A program made the translations under genes and the position numbers. Shown piece after piece: positions 43,037 through 52,014 of a stretch of DNA of 64,000 bases (positions within the stretch are counted from its first letter, which is position 1; every line of letters starts with the position of its first letter). A model generated the notes under the pieces. That model was not told the DNA's origin. It did not search any database and worked only from the letters and a program-made list of their open reading frames with translations. The stretch spans positions 45,623 through 109,622 of the forward strand of contig CBDDFN010000003.1 of assembly GCA_965227065.1 (NCBI GenBank), in the 5' to 3' direction. Source of the stretch: CBDDFN01 sp965227065 (GTDB lineage Bacteria; Pseudomonadota; Alphaproteobacteria; SPJN01).

Positions 43037-43096
43037 CTTGCTCTACCTGTTTGCAAGCACGCGCTTGCTCTACCTGTTTGCAAGCACGCGCTTGCT
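43037..43096. repeat. 27-bp tandem duplication spanning the DUF3604 stop codon
   Basis: Two full 27-bp units and the first few bases of a third (cttgctctacctgtttgcaa, then gcacgcg) lie head to tail. Read on the minus strand each unit encodes SKRVLANR followed by a TAG stop, so the gene ends in the unit nearest it and the extra copy lies after the stop. Each unit can form the hairpin GCTTGC/GCAAGC. Confidence 0.85.
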
Positions 43097-45355
43097 GGCG
43101 GGTTCCAGATAGATGGGCGAAGACCAGGCCTTTTCAACCTTGGGCGCCATGCACTCATCACTGACATCCCGTTCGGCATGATTGCCCGAGCAAATATCAA
43201 CCTTGATGCATTGCCCATCGGCGTCACGCTCACAGCGCAAATCACCCCCATTGACCGTTGGCTGCGCCTCTTGCACCACGCGCACATAATAGGTCGCCGG
43301 ACGGCCCGAGGCGGCATAGCCGGGATCTTCAAAGGTGGCCGAACAGCCCTGATCGGTCGGCAGGGCTGGATCGCATGCGATCGTTTTCCATGGATCGTCG
43401 ATCAGCCCGGCAACATCTTCGTCAGCCCGGATTTGCGGACGGACCCGCACAATCTCGATCCGCTCGATCCGTTTGCGTGTGTCCGACGGATTGTGACACT
43501 CATCCATGCAGATGCGCGATATCTCATCGGTGCCGAGCGCGTCGGCGGCATAATCGGGGCAGCCGGGTTTTTGTTCAAAGCTTCCAAGCGCGCGAACCTG
43601 AAACACCGGATTGCGGTCAAGTGTAACCGCCGCGCCCATCGGTGCCTCGCCGGTACCCTCAGCCCCGCCATTGAGCAGATCAAACCACAACAGGATACGC
43701 TCCCCGCTGGTGCCGTAGACAGACCGGTTTTTCATCGCCTTCCAGATTGCATCGCGGTTGCGGCCATCGGAATGAACCGCAATCAGACCGCCGGTAAAAA
43801 AGAAGCTCGACTGGCGTTCAATTTCGGTCAGGTCGAAATTTTGCAAGCTGTCGGTCAGCGGATCAAAGGGCGCAACCTCTGCCGACTTTTCAACCGGCGG
43901 CAGTAAGGGCGTACGAATGCCCGACAAGGACACGCTTTCGGTCATCCCCCGTCGGCCAAATTCCTTATAGCCGGTCCCCGCGCGCGCCTGGTGATTGTCG
44001 CTGGACGCCATAAAGCCCCAATGGAAGCGGCGGGGATTGTCAGGGTCATCAAAATTGGTAATCGCCAATCCATATTGCGCCGAATTGCCGGGGCGGTAAT
44101 TGAACGAGGGCAGCCAGCAATCGGTGCACTGGCCGGCATCGCGCCAGTTGGCAGGGTCAGCGCCGGGCACCACACGGAAGCCGGACACACCCGCCTTGAT
44201 ATAGGCTTGCCGAGCCTCAGCCGCGCGGCTTGCGCACACCGCTTCCGCCTCGCCTGCGGCTTCGCACCGGTCTTTCATAATCTCGCCCGCCCGCCAGCAA
44301 CTGGGCAGATACCCTTCACTCGGTTCTGGACAGACAAGCGATCCATCGGGCTTGCGCACCACAGCGCGCCAGTCACGATGAACCTCCGAATTGCCGTGGC
44401 CTGAGAAGACTTCGATCATCCGGTTATATTTGGAATTGTCCTGCTTGGCGGTGAGCTGCTTGTCGAGCGACACACCGGCAGGCGTGTAAAAGCCCCAGGT
44501 CGTACCATGGGGAATGACCAATGTGGGAAAGCCCCACTCGTCGAGTTTTTCATACAGCGTTGCCGGATCAATCGCAGTTTCCAGACAATCAGTCGGCAGC
44601 TCATGCACCGACTTGCCCTCTTCACACAAGGGCCGGTTGGCCAGTTCGGCCGCAAAGGCGGCTGCCGTATAATAGGCCTGCCGGTTTCCACCTGGCGCTG
44701 CAGCCGCCAAAAACACGCGCTGCCATGCGGCAATGCCATGCTCGGCCCCATATGGCAGCGAGCCTTTGAGAGGCTTGGCCGCAATAGGCCGGCTGGGCAC
44801 CTTGTCTTCTTCGGTGTCGCGCAGAATGACATTCTTGTGGCCGTAGTGATTTTCCGGCGTCGTTCCGATCTGCGTCCACTCCCAGCCCAGATAGGTGACC
44901 ATATCGGGATTGTGGCCATCGCCCGCGCGCGCATTGCATTCGCGCACAACGCGTTTGGTTTCGGTCCATTTGCGCGGGGTCATGCCAATGCCGTGATCGG
45001 TAATCGACCAGAAATCCAGCGCCGAGCAATAGCGCGCAAAATCACACGCATCGGACACCGGATGCGCGCCCTCGCCCTGCACCATGGGAAGCGAGCCGGC
45101 AAAAGCGTCGGGCGAAAAGGTCGAATGCACATGAAGGTCGCCAAACAGGATCTGGTTGGCATCGCGGGCACCAATCCTGGCCGCCCCCATGCTTTGGGCG
45201 GTGTCGCGGGTCAGATTGACCGAGGCCGGGCGGGGCCCTGTCTTGACCTCGCCCCCGCTGTGCAACGCACCCCACATGCCTTCGGCCACGGTGTAATAAA
45301 ATCCCGCGCCCGCAATCAGCAAAAGGCCCAGCCCAATCAAGATGAAGCGTTTCAT
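43070..45355 (-). CDS. DUF3604 protein, membrane-anchored, PHP-like
   Basis: After an N-terminal membrane helix (ILIGLGLLLIAGAGFYYTVA) comes a large domain with FGDLHVHSTFSPDAF, DFWSITDHG and later NDNHQARAG-type histidine motifs (MASSDNHQA), the hallmarks of DUF3604. These proteins resemble PHP metallo-hydrolases and are probably periplasmic phosphoesterases, though no reaction is proven. Length 761 residues is normal. Many cysteines in the C-terminal third (CPDYAADALGTDEISRICMD) suggest disulfides. The last nine codons are duplicated downstream as a tandem repeat. Confidence 0.88.
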   Translation of the reverse strand: MKRFILIGLGLLLIAGAGFYYTVAEGMWGALHSGGEVKTGPRPASVNLTRDTAQSMGAARIGARDANQILFGDLHVHSTFSPDAFAGSLPMVQGEGAHPVSDACDFARYCSALDFWSITDHGIGMTPRKWTETKRVVRECNARAGDGHNPDMVTYLGWEWTQIGTTPENHYGHKNVILRDTEEDKVPSRPIAAKPLKGSLPYGAEHGIAAWQRVFLAAAAPGGNRQAYYTAAAFAAELANRPLCEEGKSVHELPTDCLETAIDPATLYEKLDEWGFPTLVIPHGTTWGFYTPAGVSLDKQLTAKQDNSKYNRMIEVFSGHGNSEVHRDWRAVVRKPDGSLVCPEPSEGYLPSCWRAGEIMKDRCEAAGEAEAVCASRAAEARQAYIKAGVSGFRVVPGADPANWRDAGQCTDCWLPSFNYRPGNSAQYGLAITNFDDPDNPRRFHWGFMASSDNHQARAGTGYKEFGRRGMTESVSLSGIRTPLLPPVEKSAEVAPFDPLTDSLQNFDLTEIERQSSFFFTGGLIAVHSDGRNRDAIWKAMKNRSVYGTSGERILLWFDLLNGGAEGTGEAPMGAAVTLDRNPVFQVRALGSFEQKPGCPDYAADALGTDEISRICMDECHNPSDTRKRIERIEIVRVRPQIRADEDVAGLIDDPWKTIACDPALPTDQGCSATFEDPGYAASGRPATYYVRVVQEAQPTVNGGDLRCERDADGQCIKVDICSGNHAERDVSDECMAPKVEKAWSSPIYLEPASKRVLANR

Positions 45356-45462
45356 GAAGTCCCCCCGAACAATTCTTTTATAGGCGAAACTCTAGGGGGT
45401 TTGCCCTATGAAGGCCATAGTTTAGCGGCACGGAAACACGGCTTGATAAGCGGGAGAAACAG

Positions 45463-45921
45463 ATGACCACAGCACGCGCAATCCGCATGGCCACCGGGCT
45501 TGGCCTTGCCCTCTTGCTGGCCGGGGCTGTATTTCTGCCTTTGATGGAGGTGCGCACCCTTTGGGTGTTTAAAGATGAAGTCACGCTCATCATGGTTGCC
45601 TGGACGCTGATGACCGAAAACGACTTTGTGCTGGGATTGCTGATCTTGCTGCTCGGCATCATTGCGCCGTTTGGCAAATGCGCCTTGCTGGCCTTGCACG
45701 ATCTGGCACCGGGCAGCCACATGCGCCGGGTCTTTCAGGCGCTCAACGTGTTTTCAAGTCTGGATGCATTTTTGATCGCGCTGGCCATCTTCCTGATGAA
45801 AATGGCCGAAGTGTCAAAGCCTGAAATTCAGAACGGGATGGGCTTTCTGATCGCCTTCATCGTCGCATCAAAAATTGCGGAAATCGCGCTCCTGCCCGAA
45901 AAGGCAGAAGCGCGCTCCTAG
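45463..45921 (+). CDS. PqiA-like membrane protein (single paraquat-inducible A domain)
   Basis: Four hydrophobic helices are visible in 152 residues, beginning LGLALLLAGAVFLPLMEV. The segment FVLGLLILLLGIIAPFGKCA followed by NVFSSLDAFLIALAIFLMK matches the second half of PqiA domains. PqiA proteins support MCE-type lipid transport at the envelope, but no MCE gene lies here. GGGAGAAACAG precedes the ATG. It is convergent with the RTX gene, with only 3 bp between stops. Confidence 0.8.
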   Translation: MTTARAIRMATGLGLALLLAGAVFLPLMEVRTLWVFKDEVTLIMVAWTLMTENDFVLGLLILLLGIIAPFGKCALLALHDLAPGSHMRRVFQALNVFSSLDAFLIALAIFLMKMAEVSKPEIQNGMGFLIAFIVASKIAEIALLPEKAEARS

Positions 45922-45924
45922 CGT

Positions 45925-47544
45925 TTAGGCAAACGCAAAGTCCGACATGGTGAGATCAGCCGCCGTCAGACCGTCGATGAAAATCACCCCGGTCGACAAG
46001 AACGGATCGGCTTCTACATCGGCCTGGGTGGCACCGGCCGTATATTCAACAGCAACCCCCATGACCCCGTTGGGCAGCATGGCATCGAAGATCTCCAGAT
46101 CGGCAAAATCAAGGCCGACAAACTGGATGCGGTCGACATCATTTTCAAAATTCTGAATACGGTCAAGGCCCTCGCCCACCCCCGCATCGCGGTAGAAAAT
46201 GAACCAGTCGATCACGCCGTCCAGATCCGAGATCAGATAGTCATGATCAGCCCCGCCGGTGAAATAATCAGTGCCCACACCGCCGCGCAGCAAATCATTG
46301 CCCGCCAGGCCCTGAAGCGCATCATTACCGCCCTCACCAGCGATATAGTTTGAACCGGCATCACCGGTCAGCCCGTCATTGAACGCCGAGCCCGAAATAT
46401 TCTCGACATTCACTTCGCTAGAGCGTTCACCGGTGGTCAGCCCCTGAATGGTGCCCGCATCAAGATCAACCGAAACCCCTTCGGTCAGGTCGGCGAAATC
46501 AAGCCGGTCATTGCCGGCACCGCCATCAACCGCATTGGCCCCCGCACCGGGACGAATGACATCATCACCATCCCCGGCATCGATCGTGTCATCACCCGCG
46601 CGCGCGCGGATAATGTCATTACCGGCCCCGGCATTGAGCGTGTCATTGTTCGCCAGCCCGTCAAGCAAATCATCGCCATCACCGCTGGTCAGTGTCTGAC
46701 CCGCACCCCGCGCTACCAGGCGCATATCGGCATCACCGCTATGGGTGAATTCCGACACGTTTGAGCGCACATTGACCGAAATGCCGTCAGGGTCATTCAC
46801 GATCAGCTCGATCATGTCGGTCAGCACTTCAACCGTGCCTTCAGGCGTATAGGCCGCCTCATTAACGTCAATCACATCGCCATCATTCGCGGCATCGACC
46901 GCGTCCTGAATGGTGGCATGATCGGTGGCTTGCGTGGTGTTCGTCACCGGCACCGGCGCTGTGATGGTGAAGGCGGCCGTATCAAACGGCAGATCAGGGT
47001 CAGTGCCGTCATTCGATTGATCGCCGCCGCCGCCCTGGGTTTGCCAGTTGGCTGTATTGCTGATGGCCGCGAGCAGATCGGCTTCGGTGCCCGTACGCGT
47101 GCCATCATAAATCAGCACATCGTCATCACCATCAATGATGACCGCACCGGCTGACGCGGTGAGGCCAGAATTGGTCAGCACCACGCCATCGGCTTCATTG
47201 GCGATCATGCTGACAATGGCGGTGGGGTTGTTCGGCGAGCCGGTAAAGGCCCACAGCGCTTCGTTCGAGGCAGCCAGCGCCATCGATCCGCTGATCGTGC
47301 CGGTGCTGACGCTCGCGCCGCTCGACACATTGTTAAAGCTCACAACCGTACCGGCGCTCAGATTGGACGTGGTCGTCCACAACATGGTGCCTTCGCCGGT
47401 GTTGAAGGACGAACCGCCCCATTCATTGTCGGTGAAATGCACCTGTTCTCCCGAAGCAATGTCACGCAGCAGCACAATCGCAAAATCATCATTGCCGTCG
47501 GCATTGAAGCCGATAAACACAAAATCATTCGTCTGGACAGCCAT
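45925..47544 (-). CDS. secreted RTX-type calcium-binding protein
   Basis: Residues 280-430 carry glycine-aspartate nonapeptide repeats (TSGDGDDLLDG, NAGAGNDIIRA, DAGDGDDVIRP), the Ca2+-binding roll of type I secreted proteins. The N-terminal 180 residues (FVFIGFNADGNDDFAIVLL, HFTDNEWGGSSF, EGTMLWT) resemble the N-terminal domain of large secreted nucleases and phosphatases. There is no N-terminal signal peptide, which fits secretion by a type I system through the C-terminus (ADLTMSDFAFA). No type I exporter is in the window. Length is 539 residues. Confidence 0.85.
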   Translation of the reverse strand: MAVQTNDFVFIGFNADGNDDFAIVLLRDIASGEQVHFTDNEWGGSSFNTGEGTMLWTTTSNLSAGTVVSFNNVSSGASVSTGTISGSMALAASNEALWAFTGSPNNPTAIVSMIANEADGVVLTNSGLTASAGAVIIDGDDDVLIYDGTRTGTEADLLAAISNTANWQTQGGGGDQSNDGTDPDLPFDTAAFTITAPVPVTNTTQATDHATIQDAVDAANDGDVIDVNEAAYTPEGTVEVLTDMIELIVNDPDGISVNVRSNVSEFTHSGDADMRLVARGAGQTLTSGDGDDLLDGLANNDTLNAGAGNDIIRARAGDDTIDAGDGDDVIRPGAGANAVDGGAGNDRLDFADLTEGVSVDLDAGTIQGLTTGERSSEVNVENISGSAFNDGLTGDAGSNYIAGEGGNDALQGLAGNDLLRGGVGTDYFTGGADHDYLISDLDGVIDWFIFYRDAGVGEGLDRIQNFENDVDRIQFVGLDFADLEIFDAMLPNGVMGVAVEYTAGATQADVEADPFLSTGVIFIDGLTAADLTMSDFAFA

Positions 47545-47635
47545 AAGCCCACCCCTTGAAATACACGCAGAGGCAGCGACGCTAAGGAAAATTCATGACA
47601 CCCCCAAGTGCGCCCGATGACGAATTCATGGCATG

Positions 47636-47668
47636 AAAAAAGGGGGCCCGTTGGACGAGCCCCCTTGT
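47636..47668 (-). terminator. intrinsic terminator after the di-iron protein gene
   Basis: On the minus strand AAGGGGGC pairs with GCCCCCTT around a CGTCCAACG inner hairpin and is followed by six T residues. Just before it a GC hairpin, CCGCCCG/CGGGCGG, lies at 47690-47718. It ends the TetR/di-iron transcript. Confidence 0.88.
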
Positions 47669-47724
47669 GTTTGTCTCAGTGTCATTTCCGCCCGCGGAGC
47701 GCTTCGGCCCGGGCGGCTTCGCCC

Positions 47725-48825
47725 CTATTCAGCGGCAATGGCGTCGTTGCGGAAGTTGATCTTCTTCAGATACTCAATGCCTTCCTCGGCAATCGCATCC
47801 CCAACCATTTCGTCGCTTTCGGCGCGCAGCTCATCCATATCGATATAGGTGTTGTACAGCGATTTGGTGCGGTCGGTAATGATGCCGGCTTTGAGCAGCG
47901 TCTTGGTCAGCACGCGGAAGATGGAGCTTTGGCGGCTCATGATCTCGCGGCGCTTTTCAACTGTCATGCGGGCGGCAATCAGCTCAAGCGCCTCTTCCCA
48001 GTCAATGCCGAATTCCTTGTAGATGACTTTCTTTTCCGCCGGGCTGCCCAGATTGAACAGCAAGGTCTGGAAGCATTCCGCCGCCCAGTCTTCAATCACA
48101 TTGCGCTCGGCTTCGGTCACTTGCGGGATAGTCTTGTCCGCCCAGATTTTACCGAACTTGTGGTGGAAGGCCTCGTCAGTCATCACAAGCTGGGTCAGCT
48201 TGCGCAGAAGCGGGTCGTGGGTGAATTCATAAAGCGAGGCAAACGCGCCCATGGCCAGGCCCTCAACCAGCATCTGCATGCCGACGAGCTTTTTATAGAC
48301 TTCCGGCGCATTGACCATCTCTTCGAGCAGATTGGCGAGCGATGCGCCGCACTCATAAGGCTCACCCCAGCGGGCTTCGACATAGCGGGAGAAACCGGCG
48401 ACATGGCGGGCTTCTTCACGCGCCTGGTTGGAGGCATATTCCTGCGCGCCGGGATCTTTCAACACGTGGCACAGCGAGGCCGACAATGACAGCGCGCCCT
48501 GTTCGCCATGCAAAATGGCCGACAGCATCCAGCGCACATTGGCGTTGGTGAAGGCGACTTTTTCTTCATACGACATGCGCTCACCGATTTCGGTTTGCAG
48601 CTCGCCGACAAAATCGAACGGCAGCAGCGGTTCTTTGGTCATGTCGAAGGGCTCGGTGAAATCGATATAGCGGGGATCAAGCGGGTCCCAGAAATGATCA
48701 TGGGTCGCCGAGATGATCTTGTCGAACGCGGTCGAACGGTTGTTGTAGCGGTCAACCTCGATCATGGCTTTGAAGTCACCCGGATCAACGGAGTTATAGG
48801 CGGGGTCTTTGGTGATATCAGTCAT
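47725..48825 (-). CDS. ferritin-like di-iron protein
   Basis: The six di-iron ligands are visible in order: Glu108 (HGEQGALS), Glu138 and His141 (EEARHVAG), Glu188 (LVEGLAMG), Glu218 and His221 (DEAFHHKFG). This is the E-ExxH-E-ExxH pattern of oxygenases and R2-like proteins. At 366 residues it is larger than storage ferritins and probably oxidises an organic substrate, possibly in a fatty-acid or aromatic pathway. It starts 10 bp after a TetR-family gene and shares its promoter, so the substrate or product may be the inducer. Confidence 0.82.
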   Translation of the reverse strand: MTDITKDPAYNSVDPGDFKAMIEVDRYNNRSTAFDKIISATHDHFWDPLDPRYIDFTEPFDMTKEPLLPFDFVGELQTEIGERMSYEEKVAFTNANVRWMLSAILHGEQGALSLSASLCHVLKDPGAQEYASNQAREEARHVAGFSRYVEARWGEPYECGASLANLLEEMVNAPEVYKKLVGMQMLVEGLAMGAFASLYEFTHDPLLRKLTQLVMTDEAFHHKFGKIWADKTIPQVTEAERNVIEDWAAECFQTLLFNLGSPAEKKVIYKEFGIDWEEALELIAARMTVEKRREIMSRQSSIFRVLTKTLLKAGIITDRTKSLYNTYIDMDELRAESDEMVGDAIAEEGIEYLKKINFRNDAIAAE

Positions 48826-48835
48826 AGCGCTCTCC

Positions 48836-49537
48836 CTAAGCAGCTGATTGATCAGATTTCGGTTTGGTCAGTTTTTCTTCATCACGGGCAAACCGGTCGA
48901 GAATAAGCGGTGCATGGGCGCTGATCTCGGCCAGCAAATCGTCCTTGCGATGGGGCTTGGCGATGGCAAGCAAGGCCATGGCCGCCCCGGTCACGCATTG
49001 GGCTTTCAGCACCTGATCCTCGATCCGGCCGATCGACCACAGGCGCAGCATGTTGGAAAAAACGGCGAGAATTTGCTGGCTGGTCAGCCTGGCGGCAAGC
49101 CAGTCTTCACACTCGCCCGCATCGATCCCGGCCTGGACGGCATCTTCGGCCAGCTTCCAGATTTTGAGCACGGGTTTAGAGGGTGAGCGGCCATGATCAA
49201 TCGAATTCAGCCCGCGCAGCAGATTGCGGTAGAACAGGGCATCGTCGGTGAACTGGTCACAGGCGGCCTCGACAATGGCGAGCGTGCGCTTGATCGGATC
49301 GCTTTCGGCGACCGAGGCGGCCGAGGCATTGATCGTGTCATAGCTTTGATCAAGCAGAGCAAGCAGGATTTCTTCTTTGGAGCCGACGAGATTGTAGAGC
49401 GTTGCCACAGAGGTTTCAGCCGCTTCAGCCAGCGCGCGCATATTGAGACCATCGACACCTTCATCGACGATCAGCCCGCGCGCGGCGAGCAGAATGCGCG
49501 CACGGCGCTTGTTTTTATTCCGGTCTCTTAACGACAT
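48836..49537 (-). CDS. TetR-family transcriptional repressor
   Basis: The N-terminal helix-turn-helix is in NMRALAEAAETSVATLYNLVGSKEEILLALL, split here as ALAEAAETSVATLYNLVGSK. The C-terminal ligand domain is helical and unrecognised. The protein has 233 residues. It is the first gene of a two-gene operon with the di-iron protein. A 32-bp palindrome overlaps the presumed promoter upstream, so autoregulation is likely. Confidence 0.92.
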   Translation of the reverse strand: MSLRDRNKNKRRARILLAARGLIVDEGVDGLNMRALAEAAETSVATLYNLVGSKEEILLALLDQSYDTINASAASVAESDPIKRTLAIVEAACDQFTDDALFYRNLLRGLNSIDHGRSPSKPVLKIWKLAEDAVQAGIDAGECEDWLAARLTSQQILAVFSNMLRLWSIGRIEDQVLKAQCVTGAAMALLAIAKPHRKDDLLAEISAHAPLILDRFARDEEKLTKPKSDQSAA

Positions 49538-49596
49538 GTGTTTCCCATCACTCGCCCCATCGCGCAGCGCCGCCTTGTGGCCGGCAGACGTCCGCG

Positions 49597-49638
49597 TTCA
49601 GAACATGTCCTAAATTTAGAACACGTTCTGAGTTTGTC
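49597..49638 (-). promoter_or_regulatory. TetR promoter with 32-bp palindromic operator
   Basis: On the minus strand a perfect TTGACA -35 hexamer is followed, after 16 bp, by TAAATT as -10. The palindrome (arms CAGAACGTGTTCTAAA and CAGAACATGTCCTAAA read inward, two mismatches) covers the spacer and the -10. Each arm is itself nearly palindromic, so two repressor dimers may bind. Confidence 0.7.
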
Positions 49639-49715
49639 AAGGGTTAGTGACGCCGCGTCACAATGCAGGCGTGGAGCACCCGGACAGCGCACCCTGTTCC
49701 GCCTACATGGAAGTC

Positions 49716-49827
49716 GTCATCCCGGAATGCGGTCCCCATCGGGGCCGCATATCCGGGATCTGAAAACTGCGTAGTCTTTGCCGCTATCAGATTCCGGGTT
49801 CGCGCTGGCGCGCTCTCCCGGAATGAC
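49716..49827. repeat. dispersed intergenic double-hairpin repeat, copy C
   Basis: It starts GTCATCCCGGAA and ends CCCGGAATGAC. The left hairpin is TGCGGTCCCCATCGGGGCCG with its closing CA, the right hairpin is TTCGCGCTGGCGCGC, and GGGATCTGA faces TCAGATTCC between them. It follows thiC by 10 bp on the transcript side, so it forms the 3' end of the thiC mRNA. This copy is closest to copy A. Confidence 0.75.
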
Positions 49828-49837
49828 GATTATGGGA

Positions 49838-51688
49838 TTACCCCAAAGCCTTGTTGGACGATGCGATCTCTTCCAGCGTTTCGGGCTCGACATAGAGATC
49901 GCCCGCCTCTTTATATTTCTCGCTCATCTCGGCCATGCCTGAGGCGGCATAGTCGCGAACCTCCTGGCTGATTTTCATCGAGCAGAATTTGGGTCCGCAC
50001 ATGGAACAGAAATGCGCCACCTTGTGGGCGTCCTTGGGCAGGGTCTGGTCATGGAAATCCCGCGCGCGTTCAGGGTCAAGCGACAGGTTGAACTGGTCTT
50101 CCCAGCGGAATTCAAACCGCGCGCGGGACAGCGCATCATCACGCGCCTGCGCACCGGGATGGCCTTTGGCGAGGTCAGCGGCATGGGCGGCGATCTTGTA
50201 GGTGATCACCCCTTCCTTGACGTCATTGCGGTCGGGCAGACCCAGATGCTCCTTGGGTGTCACGTAACACAGCATGGCGCAGCCGAACCAACCGATCATG
50301 GCCGCGCCGATTCCGGATGTGATGTGATCATAGCCCGGCGCAATATCGGTGGTCAGCGGGCCAAGCGTATAGAACGGGGCCTCGCCGCATTCCTTCAACT
50401 GCTTGTCCATATTGACCTTGATCTTGTGCATCGGCACATGGCCGGGCCCTTCAATCATGGTCTGAACATCATGCTTCCACGCAATTTGCGTCAGCTCACC
50501 CAGCGTTTCAAGCTCGGCAAACTGGGCCTTGTCATTGGCGTCCGCAATCGATCCGGGGCGCAAGCCATCGCCCAGGGAAAAGCTGACATCATAGGCTTTC
50601 ATGATTTCGCAAATATCTTCGAAATGGGTGTAAAGGAAGCTTTCCTCATGATGCGCGAGGCACCATTTCGCCATGATTGAACCGCCCCGGCTCACAATGC
50701 CGGTGACCCGGTCGGCCGCCAGCGGCACATAAGGCAGACGCACGCCGGCATGGATGGTGAAATAATCCACGCCCTGTTCCGCCTGTTCGATCAGCGTGTC
50801 GCGGAAAATGTCCCAGGTGAGGTCCTCGGCCACCCCGCCGACTTTCTCAAGCGCCTGATAGATCGGCACGGTGCCGATTGGCACGGGTGAGTTGCGCAGG
50901 ATCCATTCGCGGATATTGTGAATATTGCGGCCGGTTGAGAGGTCCATCACCGTGTCGGCACCCCAGCGGGTCGCCCAGACCATCTTTTCCACCTCTTCAG
51001 CGACAGAGCTGGTCACCGCCGAGTTGCCGATATTGGCATTGATCTTCACGAGGAAGTTGCGGCCGATGATCATCGGCTCGGCTTCGGGATGGTTAATATT
51101 GCTGGGGATGATGGCGCGACCGCGCGCAATTTCATCGCGGACAAATTCGCCGGTGATCACATCAGGAATTTCAGCGCCGAAATCCTCGCCATCACGCACC
51201 AGTTCGCCCAATGTCTCGCGCTTCTGGTTTTCGCGGACGGCAATATACTCCATCTCCGCAGTCACAATACCCTGGCGCGCATAGGCCATCTGGGTGACCG
51301 CGCCGGACTTGGCCCGGCGGGGCTGTTTGAGATTGGGAAATTCAGGCACCAGCCGCTCGCCGCTGGCAAAGCCATTATCTTCCGGCTGGACGTGCCGACC
51401 CTGATAGGCTTCGGTATCGCCGCGCGCGTCAATCCACTGGCTGCGCAATGCCGGCAGGCCCTTGCGAATATCAATCTCGACAGACGGGTCGGAATAAGGC
51501 CCGGACGTATCATAAACCGTCACCGGCGGCTCCATCGCAGAGGGATGCAGCTCAATCTCGCGCATCGGCACCTTCACCGAGGCGTTGTGGGGGCTTTCAA
51601 CATAGATCTTGCGCGACGCGGGCAGCGGGCCGGTTGAAATGGCAATGCCGTCAATGGCAATTGCGGGTGTTTTATTTTCAGCGGTCAT
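49838..51688 (-). CDS. thiC: phosphomethylpyrimidine synthase
   Basis: ThiC is a radical-SAM enzyme that turns aminoimidazole ribotide into the thiamine pyrimidine HMP phosphate. The cluster-binding cysteines are in CSMCGPKFCS near the C-terminus. The core contains NIGNSAVTSSVAEEVEKMVW, GADTVMDLSTG, MIEGPGHVPMHKI and GPLTTDIAPGYDHI, all typical. The ATG follows GGGAGGGCCTG and gives 616 residues. A TPP riboswitch precedes it. No other thi gene is in the window. Confidence 0.97.
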   Translation of the reverse strand: MTAENKTPAIAIDGIAISTGPLPASRKIYVESPHNASVKVPMREIELHPSAMEPPVTVYDTSGPYSDPSVEIDIRKGLPALRSQWIDARGDTEAYQGRHVQPEDNGFASGERLVPEFPNLKQPRRAKSGAVTQMAYARQGIVTAEMEYIAVRENQKRETLGELVRDGEDFGAEIPDVITGEFVRDEIARGRAIIPSNINHPEAEPMIIGRNFLVKINANIGNSAVTSSVAEEVEKMVWATRWGADTVMDLSTGRNIHNIREWILRNSPVPIGTVPIYQALEKVGGVAEDLTWDIFRDTLIEQAEQGVDYFTIHAGVRLPYVPLAADRVTGIVSRGGSIMAKWCLAHHEESFLYTHFEDICEIMKAYDVSFSLGDGLRPGSIADANDKAQFAELETLGELTQIAWKHDVQTMIEGPGHVPMHKIKVNMDKQLKECGEAPFYTLGPLTTDIAPGYDHITSGIGAAMIGWFGCAMLCYVTPKEHLGLPDRNDVKEGVITYKIAAHAADLAKGHPGAQARDDALSRARFEFRWEDQFNLSLDPERARDFHDQTLPKDAHKVAHFCSMCGPKFCSMKISQEVRDYAASGMAEMSEKYKEAGDLYVEPETLEEIASSNKALG

Positions 51689-51767
51689 CAGGCCCTCCCT
51701 CGGGTGCAGCACGCGCGCGGGTCACAATTCGCGGAAGGGCTTTGGGGAAAGACTGTCTCTCACCGCC

Positions 51768-51860
51768 CGTCCCTCCGCCGGTATGACCCGGATCAGGTAA
51801 CTAAGGGTTGAGGCGGGATAACCGCCAATCTCAGGCCCCTTGCTCGGAACCACCCCTCGG
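51768..51860 (-). promoter_or_regulatory. TPP riboswitch (THI element) of thiC
   Basis: Read on the minus strand it contains GAGGGGTG, then GGGGCCTGAGATTGGCGG, the ACCCTTAGTTACCTGATC core and GGGTCATACCGGCGGAGGG. These are the conserved P2-P5 parts of the thiamine-pyrophosphate riboswitch. It ends about 80 bp before thiC. Whether it works by termination or by hiding the ribosome site is not clear. The remaining 150 bp before the next gene hold only an AT-rich CCTTAATT direct repeat. Confidence 0.95.
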
Positions 51861-52014
51861 ACCCGCAGACCTTGCGCTTCGCCCGCGGCGGCGTCAAGGG
51901 GCGCGCCTTAATTGAAATGAAATTGCCTTAATTAAGTCCGATTGCGGGCCAATCGCGTCCCCAATTGCCCTCCATTTTCTCCCTCACGACACGAGGACGA
52001 AACGGAGGATCATC

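Larger units (their letters stand above)
42335..43069. other. 735-bp interval without a convincing gene
   Basis: This stretch between the SDR start and the DUF3604 stop is AT-richer than its flanks. It contains an array of stem-loops, a TetR-type palindrome, a short tandem repeat at its right edge, and the direct repeat GGTGTTGGTC twice (near 42623). Minus-strand frames are open (for example 42499-42897) but their products are not recognisable and start codons lack ribosome sites. Confidence 0.6.

Noticed and set aside
43037..43096. Possible short CRISPR-like array of 27-bp units
   Set aside because: Units are contiguous with no spacers and lie across a coding end, so this is a simple tandem duplication.
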